DNA from: a virus
Virus record (IMG/VR): IMGVR_UViG_3300045257_000045
Span: 1-64,000 of that record
Length of the DNA stretch: 64,000 nucleotides
Direction: 5' to 3' (one strand)
The notes beneath the pieces are model-generated. The model searched no databases. It saw only the letters and a list, made by a program, of their open reading frames with translations, and was not told the origin of the DNA. Positions 56,101 to 62,955 of this stretch are shown here, one piece after another. Position numbers and translations under genes: made by a program. Within the stretch, counting starts at the first letter, position 1. Each line of letters starts with the position of its first letter.

Positions 56101-57988
56101 GAGATGAGGTTAACTTTCCCTCGTTCTGCGATATCCAGGTGTTCAGTTCCCGGAGCCAGCCGCTCAACTTCTCCGACAGCTCTGATGCTCCCGCAGCTTC
56201 CAAACGTTCAATATACAAACTGAGCTGACCACTGGCGCTCTGCCAGTCGTCCTTCATCGAAGCCAGCGCCAACTGATGCGCCTTCATTGCCGGGAGGTTG
56301 CCGATACGCTCTAAAAGGTCCTGATTCTTCAGACCCTCCGCTACGAGCTTCTTGGCTGCTTCCGCCGACAGGTCGAGAACCTGGAGTAGTGCTGCACCAT
56401 GCGGTAAAGAACCCTCAAGGAACTTAGGTATCTCCGACACAGCGCGCTGAATGGTGTTCGCATTGCGCCCAGACGCCTTGAAGGCGACTCCCAGGTCGGT
56501 GGCGAGGTCGATCAACTCCTTAGTGTCTTTGACACCAGCCGCAGCCCCGTTGTCAGCCAAGCTCTTGAAGATGTTGGTGAGCTGGTCTGGCTTCGTGTGG
56601 GTGGCGATGGCAGCGTCTTGGAACGCCTTGACGATCTCCGGGGCGGCAACGGAAGCCTGCCTGAAGTTCTCGGCCAAGTCGGCGGAGTACTGGACATTGG
56701 CTTGGAGAACCCCCCGTAGTTCGTCGGCCTTAGCCTCTAACTCGCGAGTGTATTTAACGCCGTCTTCCAGAGCCTTGAACGGGGAGCTGAGAAGATCAGT
56801 CACACCCTGCACAAGGCTACCGATAACGCGCCACAGGACAACGAACTCTGTGATTTGTAAAAGCTGCTTGCCGAAGTTTTCGAAGCCCTTCTCGTGAATG
56901 GCTTGCATCTTCTTGGCGGCGGCTTCGGCGGCGGCTACCGCCTTTTCCTCTGCTGCTTCTTGAGCGGCTGTGTACTCGCTAAGCGCTCTTTGGTGGCCGA
57001 TTTGAATCTCTTCGTCAAGAGCCTTCGCGGCGGAGGCGCGCTTCTCGGCGGCGGCGATGAGACGGTCGGTCTGCTGGTAGGTCGCTTCTACTTCTTCGTC
57101 CAGCACCCTTTGGTGCTCTAACTGGATTTCTTCGTCCAGTTCCTGGGCGGCTTCGGCGCGCTTGATGGAAGCGGCTATGAGGCGGTCTGTCTGGGCGTAG
57201 GTCTGCTCCAGCTCCTCGTCCAGCATCCCTTGGTGGCGAACCTGAATCTCCTCGTCAAGAACCTTAGCGGCGTCGGCGCGTTTCTCTGCGTTGGCAATTA
57301 ACCTATCGGTGTAGGCGTACTCAGCTTCTTGCTGTTTCTCTAAATTGGCGTTGAATGTCTCGTAGTACTTATTGAGAATGGCCTCTCTCTCCACGGAGAG
57401 TTCTTCGTCCATTGCTTTCGAGGCATCTGCCCGCTTCTCGGCCAACTCAATGAGTTTGTCGGTGTAGGCGTACTCAGCTTCTAGTTGCTCCGCTAGCTTC
57501 GCCTGCTGGTCGTCCAGAGCCGTGGTGCGGTCGTCCTGAAACCGTGCCTCTTTCTTATCCCTACCCGCTGTCTGCGGCAAGGACCCCGACCCTTCAGCCA
57601 GAGCCTGCCGTGCGGCGGCGATCTGGTTGATGCCGTCGATCTCCTGTTCTACACGGGCCTGCTGCTTGGCAGCGTTCTCCGCCTGGATAAGATCTACCTT
57701 AGAGGCTACTGCGGCGAGAGCTTCCGCTCCTTGGTTGGCGGCTGCTGTGGTTTCGCCCGAGAACTCGTTGAACGCGCCCGTCAGCCCCTGTACGGCCTGC
57801 ATGACATTGCTGATCTCTTTTTGGAGACCGGCGAACATGCCCACCCCGACTGAGCCGGGGGCTTTCCCTTCCATGTCCGCAACCCAGTCAAGGTACGCGG
57901 TCTTGATGTCTGCCAAGGACTCAGCAAACTTTTCCTTGCTGACGGTAATCGCCAACACCTCGTTAAATTGTGCTTCCTGGTCGGGCAT
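53120..57988 (-). CDS. Tape measure protein (1622 aa)
   Basis: Largest gene in the window, in the canonical place after the chaperones. Residues 1-345 are coiled coil including four 40-residue repeats; 375-420 hold the typical hydrophobic tape-measure segment (ITEFVVLWRVIGSLVQGVTD); a second Gly-rich hydrophobic stretch is near residue 1270-1300 (GAMIPGIGGVIASAAGTIM); the rest is long helix. It sets tail length; using about 0.15 nm per residue the tail would be roughly 240 nm. The start at 57988 follows CAGGAGATT. Confidence 0.93.
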   Translation of the reverse strand: MPDQEAQFNEVLAITVSKEKFAESLADIKTAYLDWVADMEGKAPGSVGVGMFAGLQKEISNVMQAVQGLTGAFNEFSGETTAAANQGAEALAAVASKVDLIQAENAAKQQARVEQEIDGINQIAAARQALAEGSGSLPQTAGRDKKEARFQDDRTTALDDQQAKLAEQLEAEYAYTDKLIELAEKRADASKAMDEELSVEREAILNKYYETFNANLEKQQEAEYAYTDRLIANAEKRADAAKVLDEEIQVRHQGMLDEELEQTYAQTDRLIAASIKRAEAAQELDEEIQLEHQRVLDEEVEATYQQTDRLIAAAEKRASAAKALDEEIQIGHQRALSEYTAAQEAAEEKAVAAAEAAAKKMQAIHEKGFENFGKQLLQITEFVVLWRVIGSLVQGVTDLLSSPFKALEDGVKYTRELEAKADELRGVLQANVQYSADLAENFRQASVAAPEIVKAFQDAAIATHTKPDQLTNIFKSLADNGAAAGVKDTKELIDLATDLGVAFKASGRNANTIQRAVSEIPKFLEGSLPHGAALLQVLDLSAEAAKKLVAEGLKNQDLLERIGNLPAMKAHQLALASMKDDWQSASGQLSLYIERLEAAGASELSEKLSGWLRELNTWISQNEGKLTSSLRTFAEVMLDLGSGLANMVLQLGKIPASMGVLTALGVSLQGIAFAAQLAANGFEHMMAGRDPKKLEEANKSFLDIMSQNKKAVDDLLGTNDNGDTTGPSESRSLHRKITSKTEPRTEPAKLARQSFGEEKKAYDDDKANVFAYVESVKEKYRELDNAVAESTASKTLSHKEAAEQVRVNGEAEIAELAKVQDALAAEAVKYREKLVKEPFDAKNKQRHDDAIGAFDKDQTNTGEKFSALNQQIRNQISAAQKAANAEDATQAENASKHLISLREESAKTELAYVKLLAQEGYLDKVDAFDKETALILKQRQIKIDVDNEELSHFGAHTTEYANIVAKKSLAEQQFTDQSKLRTQERIALLEKEADDKRKQDALVRADQYEAQAVSATNPGTLRADQEALYNLRRRNLELLIEEKQASLEVAAAKNVESDETKRLQHELQALFVDRTKDAQGRAEEIARTVPQPALRNMIDRSTQAQAVDDARYNVDNARYNLGAFNNAHENDNFSDPAVERARDAFVAAVTASETALANLTTQYNKSAETWGQAGNKLINFLAGMNVKNALDAASKADAANGGKGGGVTGHDNEIGAYATIGANVFKSVANAAKTYEAGQQAGGTIGGVGALTSQFGAMIPGIGGVIASAAGTIMSTIGEILTAAAKHIAVDIETQNKKTMAAYANHQADLAATLAAVKQEEASAISRLSGLKGGQDELNKILPDLQAQVASLEFQQRQTLATFQSSLDSLRLHSDTLTTINQEWVQINQQVADYLAAGGDAAAAQEYLSLQLQQIQKTSNETLNQGHDQAVQDAIQLNGLLQQKLTLTQQYNQQVFDVTNKDSIERRAGSIQTGQQLAQITSTYNAQLVALDAQIDLTTQKVTLESTVFTIAQNISDLHAQDNALQIAALDLQILKYTDLQKIVAGISSNGGLFSATPGLFNALPTTINVQLQLSGYTLTATGTINPNGTTNVLPPSSSDIGGGGGDRVSQEAVRRARMASS
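56969..57478 (-). repeat. Four 40-residue (120-bp) repeats in the tape measure gene
   Basis: Units correspond to residues 171-210, 221-260, 261-300 and 301-340; unit one is followed by a 10-residue insertion. Each carries Y-x-x-T-D-(R/K)-L-I, then EKRA, then LDEE and a HQ or equivalent. The last three are in strict 40-residue register. Confidence 0.9.
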
Positions 57989-58010
57989 GGTTTGCGAATC
58001 TCCTGGTGGG

Positions 58011-58568
58011 TTAGTGGTCTATTACAGTGGCTAGATCCGCGAACTCGCTGGCGGCGGTTCTGCCGCGCAGTCTTCCTGCTGGGATCTCGTCGGTGCCTGC
58101 CCGTGTGCCGGGGATGTGTTCGGCTATGCTTTCCACGATGGTCTGTAACGCTGACTGCGTGGCTTCGTGTAAGGCGGATTGCAGGGCGTTGAGATCGTCG
58201 GCGGCGTTGTCGCTTTCGAACGCTTCGCGGATCATCCTGCCTGTCTCTGCGTGAATCTCCGGTATCACCTTGCCAACGGAGTGGCGGGCAGGGATGCCTG
58301 GGTGGTCAACGTGCCTAGTTCTCGTAACAACGCCGCCAGGACCGGGGAAGCGAAGTTCTTTTGCGACGACTGGGTCTATGGAGTAGGAGTGCCCAGACGC
58401 TTGCGGGGCTTCACCAGCGGCTCCTGTTCCGTACTCCTGCCAGTACCACCAACTCACTTCGTCAGGGACGTGGATGCGGGAGCCCAGAGGCTGAGCCCCC
58501 GACCACTTATCTATGCGCGCTTGGATCTGCTCCGCAAACTGTCCTTCGAACTTGGCGTCGAACGTCAT
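58011..58568 (-). CDS. Minor tail/tail-completion protein, HK97 gp10-like (185 aa)
   Basis: Contains an aromatic WWYWQEYGTGAAG box, then RTRHVDHPGIPARHSVGK, resembling the E.GT...HPG..A motif of gp10-type connector proteins. It lies between the chaperone T part and the tape measure gene, an uncommon position for a connector, so the assignment is tentative. AAAGGAGTGCTCT upstream. Confidence 0.6.
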   Translation of the reverse strand: MTFDAKFEGQFAEQIQARIDKWSGAQPLGSRIHVPDEVSWWYWQEYGTGAAGEAPQASGHSYSIDPVVAKELRFPGPGGVVTRTRHVDHPGIPARHSVGKVIPEIHAETGRMIREAFESDNAADDLNALQSALHEATQSALQTIVESIAEHIPGTRAGTDEIPAGRLRGRTAASEFADLATVIDH

Positions 58569-58579
58569 AGAGCACTCCT

Positions 58580-58918
58580 TTAGAAGTCGGCGTAGTATTG
58601 ACCCATCTCGGAGTCGGTTAGCTGGCTTAGGCGTTTGCCGTTGAACACCACAGGGTCGATAGCGTCTAGGGCGGCTTCTGCGTCCTTCTCCTCCTCACGC
58701 TTCTTGGAGTCGAAGTCTGCTTTCTCTTTAGCGCGGTCGGAGTTGATGCTCGACGCGTGGTTGAGAATGAGAAGTTGGGGAAGGGTAAGCGAGAGTGCCT
58801 GCTTGAGGTCCCAGTGGTAGGCTTCGCACAGCGACGCTACGAAGATGAATGGATTTCCTTTGTCTTCTATTTTCGTTGCATAGCCGCTCTCAGCAGAGGG
58901 GCTATCTGTTCGAAAAAA
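58580..58918 (-). CDS. Tail assembly chaperone, frameshift extension (T part)
   Basis: An open frame of 112 codons without an initiation codon or ribosome site at its start. It continues the G gene in the -1 frame from the slippery heptamer at 58918-58912 to the TAA at 58580. Residues include NPFIFVASLCEAYHWDL and SINSDRAKEKADFDSKK. By analogy with lambda gpG/gpGT, a minority of ribosomes slip and make a G-T fusion of about 249 residues that recruits the tape measure protein to the tail shaft. Confidence 0.85.
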   Translation of the reverse strand, partial: FFRTDSPSAESGYATKIEDKGNPFIFVASLCEAYHWDLKQALSLTLPQLLILNHASSINSDRAKEKADFDSKKREEEKDAEAALDAIDPVVFNGKRLSQLTDSEMGQYYADF

Positions 58919-59328
58919 CTTTTCACTGCGGTGATGATCTGGTTCTGCTCAATCTGCGCCAGGACAACCGTTGCCAGGACGAACGGCGTCTTGCCCAGTT
59001 TCTTGACCTCAGCGACGGTGATCGTGGGGTCTGACTGTGCGCATACTATGCGGGCCATCTCAGGCAGAGACTTGGCGCAGTAGGTGATGAGCGTGGCGGG
59101 GGTCAGACTGTCTAGCAGACCGGTGTTCTTCACGCCTGGGAGACTGCCCAGCAGTGCCTCTATCAAGGGTTGGACCTGGGCGATGAACAGCATGTAATCG
59201 TCGTACTCAAGGTCCAGTACAGGGAATTCTCGATCCCCCAGTTTTATCGTGCGTAGTGCGAGAGACGGATCGTTGGTGGCGGCGCGGACGATCTCCACCT
59301 GCGTCATGGTAGGTTCGTTTGTGTTCAT
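58867..59328 (-). CDS. Tail assembly chaperone (G part)
   Basis: A 153-residue protein between tail tube and tape measure genes. Small, helical, with LGDREFPVLDLEYDDYMLFI at the front, a usual chaperone start, and no virion-type fold. The slippery T TTT TTC sits at codons 138-139, 14 codons before its stop. Start MNTNEP or the ATG seven codons later (MTQVEIV). A strong terminator and promoter P6 lie just upstream. Confidence 0.85.
   Translation of the reverse strand: MNTNEPTMTQVEIVRAATNDPSLALRTIKLGDREFPVLDLEYDDYMLFIAQVQPLIEALLGSLPGVKNTGLLDSLTPATLITYCAKSLPEMARIVCAQSDPTITVAEVKKLGKTPFVLATVVLAQIEQNQIITAVKSFFEQIAPLLRAAMQRK
58912..58918 (-). other. Programmed -1 ribosomal frameshift site
   Basis: Heptamer T TTT TTC, read leftward, is in the exact X XXY YYZ register with the G frame (codons at 58917-58915 and 58914-58912). 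The -1 frame is open from here through the T part with no stop. A downstream stimulating hairpin was not worked out. Confidence 0.85.
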
Positions 59329-59343
59329 AGGCTTCGTAGCAAC

Positions 59344-59384
59344 AAAAAACAGCCCCGCAGTGCCGAGTGGCAGAGCGGGGCTGT
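59344..59384 (-). terminator. Strong rho-independent terminator (leftward)
   Basis: Perfect 10-bp stem ACAGCCCCGC/GCGGGGCTGT (59375-59384 with 59349-59358) followed by six T leftward (59349-59344). It lies between promoter P6 and the chaperone gene, only about 22 bases downstream of the expected start of transcription. Confidence 0.92.
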
Positions 59385-59412
59385 GATTTTGAGTGGGATT
59401 CTCCTACCTTTA

Positions 59413-59442
59413 AGTATCGCACACACCGGACACGGTTGTCAA
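59413..59442 (-). promoter_or_regulatory. Promoter of the shared family (P6), leftward
   Basis: Read leftward: TTGACA (59442-59437), an 18-bp spacer with AACCGTGTCCGGTGTGTGC, then GATACT (59418-59413). Start near 59406. It lies five bases before the stop of the tail-tube gene and faces the terminator at 59384-59344. Confidence 0.88.
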
Positions 59443-59446
59443 GTGA

Positions 59447-60049
59447 TTACGCGAAAATTCCGTGGGTGAATGCCGTGTCATTTCCCTGCCACGTGAACAG
59501 CGGGAAGTCGCACATTGCTTTGACCGACGTTTCGTCGCCCGAGCTGTTGTAGGACAGCGAGACGAACGCAGCCGGGTTGTAGAGCTGGACTTCCTTACCG
59601 TCCAGGATGTTCTGGGCGACGAGCAGCACAGCCTTGGTGACGATGGACTCCGAACCGAGACCGTACATCACGATGCTGCCAGCGGTGATGATCGAGGCGG
59701 TGAGGCCGGTCAGCGACTCCACAACCACGTCATCGAACTGCGCCAAGTCGGCTTCGACGCTGGCGGTCTTCTTGTCGATGTAAATGCCGCGAAGCACCTG
59801 CTCGATACCGGTACGAACTTCCTTGGTGCTCTTGGTGTACGTGATCTTGGCAAGGCCGTTCACGACGCCGAGATCGGTCCATCCGCTGGGCAGGGTGCCG
59901 TTGCTTTTAACAAGCACCGGGGTAGCCGTGACGTCAGGGGACTTGATGTAAAAGCGAGGGGCAGTGATGAACTTGACCGACTGAAGACCGGTTCTGCCGG
60001 TCGCGACCATCGGGGTCTGCCTTGTATTCAGGTTAGAAACAATAGACAT
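59447..60049 (-). CDS. Major tail (tube) protein (200 aa)
   Basis: Position between the connector genes and the chaperones, size, and sequence style (SGWTDLGVVNGLAKITYTKS, KTASVEADLAQFDDVVV, AVLLVAQNILDGKEVQLY) fit siphovirus tube proteins, which form hexameric rings around the tape measure. AAGGAGATTTTCA upstream. Confidence 0.85.
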   Translation of the reverse strand: MSIVSNLNTRQTPMVATGRTGLQSVKFITAPRFYIKSPDVTATPVLVKSNGTLPSGWTDLGVVNGLAKITYTKSTKEVRTGIEQVLRGIYIDKKTASVEADLAQFDDVVVESLTGLTASIITAGSIVMYGLGSESIVTKAVLLVAQNILDGKEVQLYNPAAFVSLSYNSSGDETSVKAMCDFPLFTWQGNDTAFTHGIFA

Positions 60050-60078
60050 TGAAAATCTCCTTGTGAAAAAACTTGGTG

Positions 60079-60495
60079 TTACTGGGTATAGAACTTGGTG
60101 GACAGAGTGCAGCTAAAGTGACAATACGCCGAGGCCGAAATCCTCTTAAAGCTGATTCTGTGTCGATCCCACATCAGGTTGGTGTGCAGCGCGCGAGGCG
60201 CTGACGGATCTGTGTAGTCGAGTAGCGGGGTAAAGTATCGCGCCTTCAGCAGTCCGAATAGAACAGCCACGGTGTCAGCGGCGTCATTCTCGTCATCGTA
60301 AACTACGTCCAAGAACGCCTGCTGAGTAGTCAGGCTGATGCCCGACGTGAGGTTGCCGAAGGACACGTTAATGGAGTTCATCTTCAGCGGTTCTGTAGCG
60401 CGGTTGTTAGGGTCTACGCGAACGGGGTTCAAGATACTTGGATCGGGAAGATTGTCAGCCAGAAAGTGAAGTAGCGAGTCTCGTGAATTTATCAT
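60079..60495 (-). CDS. Tail terminator-like protein (138 aa)
   Basis: It precedes the tube gene and has an alpha/beta layout: an N-terminal helix (RDSLLHFLADNL), strands (NSINVSFGNL) and AFLDVVYDDENDAADTVAVL. This is the usual size and place of gpU-type terminators that cap the tail tube. Assignment by context. Confidence 0.65.
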   Translation of the reverse strand: MINSRDSLLHFLADNLPDPSILNPVRVDPNNRATEPLKMNSINVSFGNLTSGISLTTQQAFLDVVYDDENDAADTVAVLFGLLKARYFTPLLDYTDPSAPRALHTNLMWDRHRISFKRISASAYCHFSCTLSTKFYTQ

Positions 60496-60499
60496 AGGG

Positions 60500-60919
60500 C
60501 TACCTCTTCTTGCTGCATAGGATCAGGTTGAAGCCGATATCCTCACCCTTCAAAAACATTGTCGAGAATCCGCAAATGAAGAACACCTCGTCCTTACCCA
60601 GCGCATCCCTAAACAGGATCGACAGGTTGGGGTCGGTAACGTCCGACAATGTCATGGCAGTTGCAGACACGGTCAGCAAGTACTCGGCATCAGGGGACAG
60701 TGACGTCCCTGCGATCACCAGCGGGTAGTTCTTGGCGGCTACCGTCACCGAAGGTTGCGGGTCCATGAGAACCTCGTTGTTCGTCGTACCCACTCCTCTG
60801 CCGGTCAGTGGGTCGCCTCCGCCCTGCATAGAGCGCCTGATGTAGACGTCCCTGTCGGTGATGGTGAACCGGCGCAGCACGCTGTCTAGTTTGGCTTTGA
60901 TCCCTGCTACGCTTGGCAT
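60500..60919 (-). CDS. Head-tail connector/stopper-like protein (139 aa)
   Basis: Helical start (VAGIKAKLDSVLRRFT), then a beta domain (DVYIRRSMQGGGDPLTGRG, FFICGFSTMFLKGED) typical of head-closure proteins of the gp16/FII type, in the right place between adaptor and terminator. Assignment by context. Confidence 0.65.
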   Translation of the reverse strand: MPSVAGIKAKLDSVLRRFTITDRDVYIRRSMQGGGDPLTGRGVGTTNNEVLMDPQPSVTVAAKNYPLVIAGTSLSPDAEYLLTVSATAMTLSDVTDPNLSILFRDALGKDEVFFICGFSTMFLKGEDIGFNLILCSKKR

Positions 60920-61510
60920 TTACGACCTTCCTAACCGGCTGCTTGAGCGCATTAAGAACGGCCTGCACATCTCCAGAGCGGAGGGGGCGAACTGACTACC
61001 GTCCTGCAAGTAGCTCTGCCGAAGGTGAATGTTGCCGACGTAGGTGGCGTCTGCCGAGATGCCCTGCATTCTATTGGCTATCGCGGTGTCGTCAAAGTTT
61101 AGTGTGTACACAGTCTGCTCACACTGCGCCATCAGGATCGGCTCCGGTACGAACAGATGCCCGTCCGTAACGTCAACGTCCAGGTTCCTGGGAAACTGTA
61201 GGCGTTGCGTGTAGAGGTATTTAGCGGGTGTTAGCCTGTCCATCATCGTGATGACAGTGCGAGTGCGACGGCTGTAGTCAAGCCCAAACTGCTCTCGGAG
61301 AACCGCTGGTGCGGTGAACCTCGCTGTTTCTATAACTCGGCACGCAATGATAAGAAGAGATGTTTTCTGGTCCGTGGACAGAGCACTCCACTGCGTAGCT
61401 TTCACTGTGCTGTAATGCTGGTTCCAATACCCGTCGCAGTACGCCACGTCAGCGTATGAGTTGGCGTATGGGTCGGTCAACGTGGTGTTCAGCGTAAGGG
61501 ATACGGACAT
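60920..61510 (-). CDS. Head-tail adaptor-like protein (196 aa)
   Basis: Residues 18-60 (SYADVAYCDGYWNQHYS, WSALSTDQKTSLLIIACRVIE) match the helical start of phage adaptor proteins (often labelled DnaT-like or gp6-like), which join portal to stopper. It follows the capsid block directly. Confidence 0.72.
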   Translation of the reverse strand: MSVSLTLNTTLTDPYANSYADVAYCDGYWNQHYSTVKATQWSALSTDQKTSLLIIACRVIETARFTAPAVLREQFGLDYSRRTRTVITMMDRLTPAKYLYTQRLQFPRNLDVDVTDGHLFVPEPILMAQCEQTVYTLNFDDTAIANRMQGISADATYVGNIHLRQSYLQDGSQFAPSALEMCRPFLMRSSSRLGRS

Positions 61511-61513
61511 GGT

Positions 61514-61657
61514 CTACTCGCCTTTCTTGGGTTTGGATTTCGATTCTTTCGGCGCTTCAACCACAACTGGAGGGAGTGGGGTGGATAGCGGGGGCGCTAC
61601 CAACGGTCCCTCCAGGTGGGACTGAAGCGCTCTGCGATGACGCCAGAGCATTGCCAT
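61514..61657 (-). CDS. Small Pro/Lys-rich protein (47 aa)
   Basis: ATG at 61657. Basic start (MLWRHRRALQ), Pro-rich middle (APPLSTPLPP), Lys-rich tail. It lies between a small Ala-rich gene and the adaptor gene. Unknown structural or assembly accessory. Confidence 0.55.
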   Translation of the reverse strand: MAMLWRHRRALQSHLEGPLVAPPLSTPLPPVVVEAPKESKSKPKKGE

Positions 61658-61659
61658 GA

Positions 61660-61872
61660 CTAGACCTTAGCGGCGAGAGCGGCGGCGCTCAAGGCGTCGA
61701 GAGCCGCGTTGAAGGACGCAGCGTCGGTGGACTTCTGCGCCTCGGCGGGAGCCAGGGGAGCGGTGGCGGAATCAATGGCCGCTTTGATAGCGTCCACGTT
61801 GGCGCTGTCGGCGGCGAAGGTCGCCTCGGCGGCGGCGGTTGCGGTAATAGCGAGGTCAAGAGCGGATTGCAT
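61660..61872 (-). CDS. Small Ala-rich helical protein (70 aa)
   Basis: GGAGAACACAAAT before the start. About 40 percent Ala, two or three helices (MQSALDLAITATAAAEATF, SFNAALDALSAAALAAKV). Located directly downstream of the capsid gene, where small decoration or accessory proteins are often found; no proof. Confidence 0.65.
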   Translation of the reverse strand: MQSALDLAITATAAAEATFAADSANVDAIKAAIDSATAPLAPAEAQKSTDAASFNAALDALSAAALAAKV

Positions 61873-61892
61873 ATTTGTGTTCTCCTAATGCG

Positions 61893-61923
61893 TAAAGTAG
61901 GAGGAGCGATTTCTCGCCCCTCC
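61893..61923 (-). terminator. Hairpin/terminator after the capsid gene (leftward)
   Basis: Stem GGAGGGGCGA with TCGCTCCTCC (61914-61923/61900-61909), one G-T pair, GAAA loop. The following U tract is weak (TACTTT), so it may reduce rather than stop transcription beyond the capsid gene. Confidence 0.6.
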
Positions 61924-61940
61924 AGGGTTGGTCCAACTGG

Positions 61941-62843
61941 TTAGTTGGATTTGATGTTCACGACGTGGATGCTCTTGGCATCTTCCGCCGCCTGCGCGTT
62001 GGTCTTGTCGTCCCAACCGAAGAGGTGCGCGGCGAAGTGGACGTCCGCCGAGATCACATCCTCTTTGCTCAGCGTGTCGCGGTCAAATTCGACCTGCACG
62101 TTGCGCTGGTAGAACAGGGCCAGAGAACCGGGTCCGACGATGTAGGTCTGGTACTTCAGCACCGAGGACACGGTCGCCTTCTGGACGAGATCCGAGATCA
62201 GGATGGGCAGACCCATCAAGGTGCCGATCATGCCGGTCTTCATCACGTCGCCGTTGAACTGGTACTGGTTCTGAATCGCGCCGAGACTGACGAGGTCACC
62301 GTACACTTTGGAGTGCATGATGATTTTGCCGCCAGACAGCATGTCCATGAAGTTGTCACCGATAGTGGTAACCAGCGCCTTGATGATGGCGTTCTGGGTC
62401 ACGAAGCCGGTGGTTTCCAGGCCGGTCTGGTCGAACGTGTTCGGCGTCTTCGCCGCTTCGAGCACCAGCGCACCGTCGAGGTAACGCGCAGCCTTCTGGC
62501 TGAGCTGCTTCACGATCTCCTCGCCGGGATCGGCCTTGGAGACCAACGACGCCGTATCGTACACGGCGTACGCACCACCACCGCGCTGCACGGTAGCAAA
62601 CTCGGCGTACGTGGTCACACCGCTCGTGGTGAGCGCGGTGCCTTCGGTCATCGCCACGAAGTCAGCGACCCGCTTGAAGGCGGGCATTTTGAACTCCGTA
62701 CCCGGCGAACCCAGGGGCACGGTGGTGTCGATCTCGACCAAGTTGGTGTTGCCAAGAACCATTTTGTCGGGGAACTTAGCGGTGATCTGGTCCGCCAGAA
62801 CTTCCGGCGAGATGATGTCTTGAATGCGGGTAACTGCTGCCAT
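61941..62843 (-). CDS. Major capsid protein (300 aa)
   Basis: ATG at 62843 after AAAGGAGCCATC. The sequence (TRIQDIISPEVLADQITAK, GSPGTEFKMPAFKRV, HSKVYGDLVSLGAIQNQYQ, MGLPILISD, GPGSLALFYQRNVQVEFDRD) fits HK97-fold coat proteins of the type that start with MA...I..PEV. Its place after a scaffold gene and before adaptor genes agrees. No N-terminal delta domain, so a separate scaffold is expected and present. Confidence 0.9.
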   Translation of the reverse strand: MAAVTRIQDIISPEVLADQITAKFPDKMVLGNTNLVEIDTTVPLGSPGTEFKMPAFKRVADFVAMTEGTALTTSGVTTYAEFATVQRGGGAYAVYDTASLVSKADPGEEIVKQLSQKAARYLDGALVLEAAKTPNTFDQTGLETTGFVTQNAIIKALVTTIGDNFMDMLSGGKIIMHSKVYGDLVSLGAIQNQYQFNGDVMKTGMIGTLMGLPILISDLVQKATVSSVLKYQTYIVGPGSLALFYQRNVQVEFDRDTLSKEDVISADVHFAAHLFGWDDKTNAQAAEDAKSIHVVNIKSN

Positions 62844-62876
62844 ATAGATGGCTCCTTTAAGGTGTGAAATGAAAAC

Positions 62877-62906
62877 TGTGCTGCACACACGCGACTCGTG
62901 TGTCTA
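62877..62906 (-). promoter_or_regulatory. Operator-like palindrome upstream of capsid gene (O7)
   Basis: Read leftward: TAGACA (62906-62901), then the spacer CACGAGTCGCGTGTGTGC in the same register as promoters P1-P6. ACACACG-AGT-CGCGTGTGT is the best inverted repeat of the family. The expected -10 (AGCACA) is poor, so this may be a binding site for the shared regulator rather than an independent promoter. Confidence 0.65.
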
Positions 62907-62955
62907 GTACTTACTCCGTGGCCCGTGTGTGCAGGCCAAGTCTTCCACGAAGTCT

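Noticed and set aside
61965-62867. 300-codon frame antisense to the capsid gene
   Set aside because: Exact shadow of the capsid coding sequence, His/Arg/Gly-rich, without a ribosome site.
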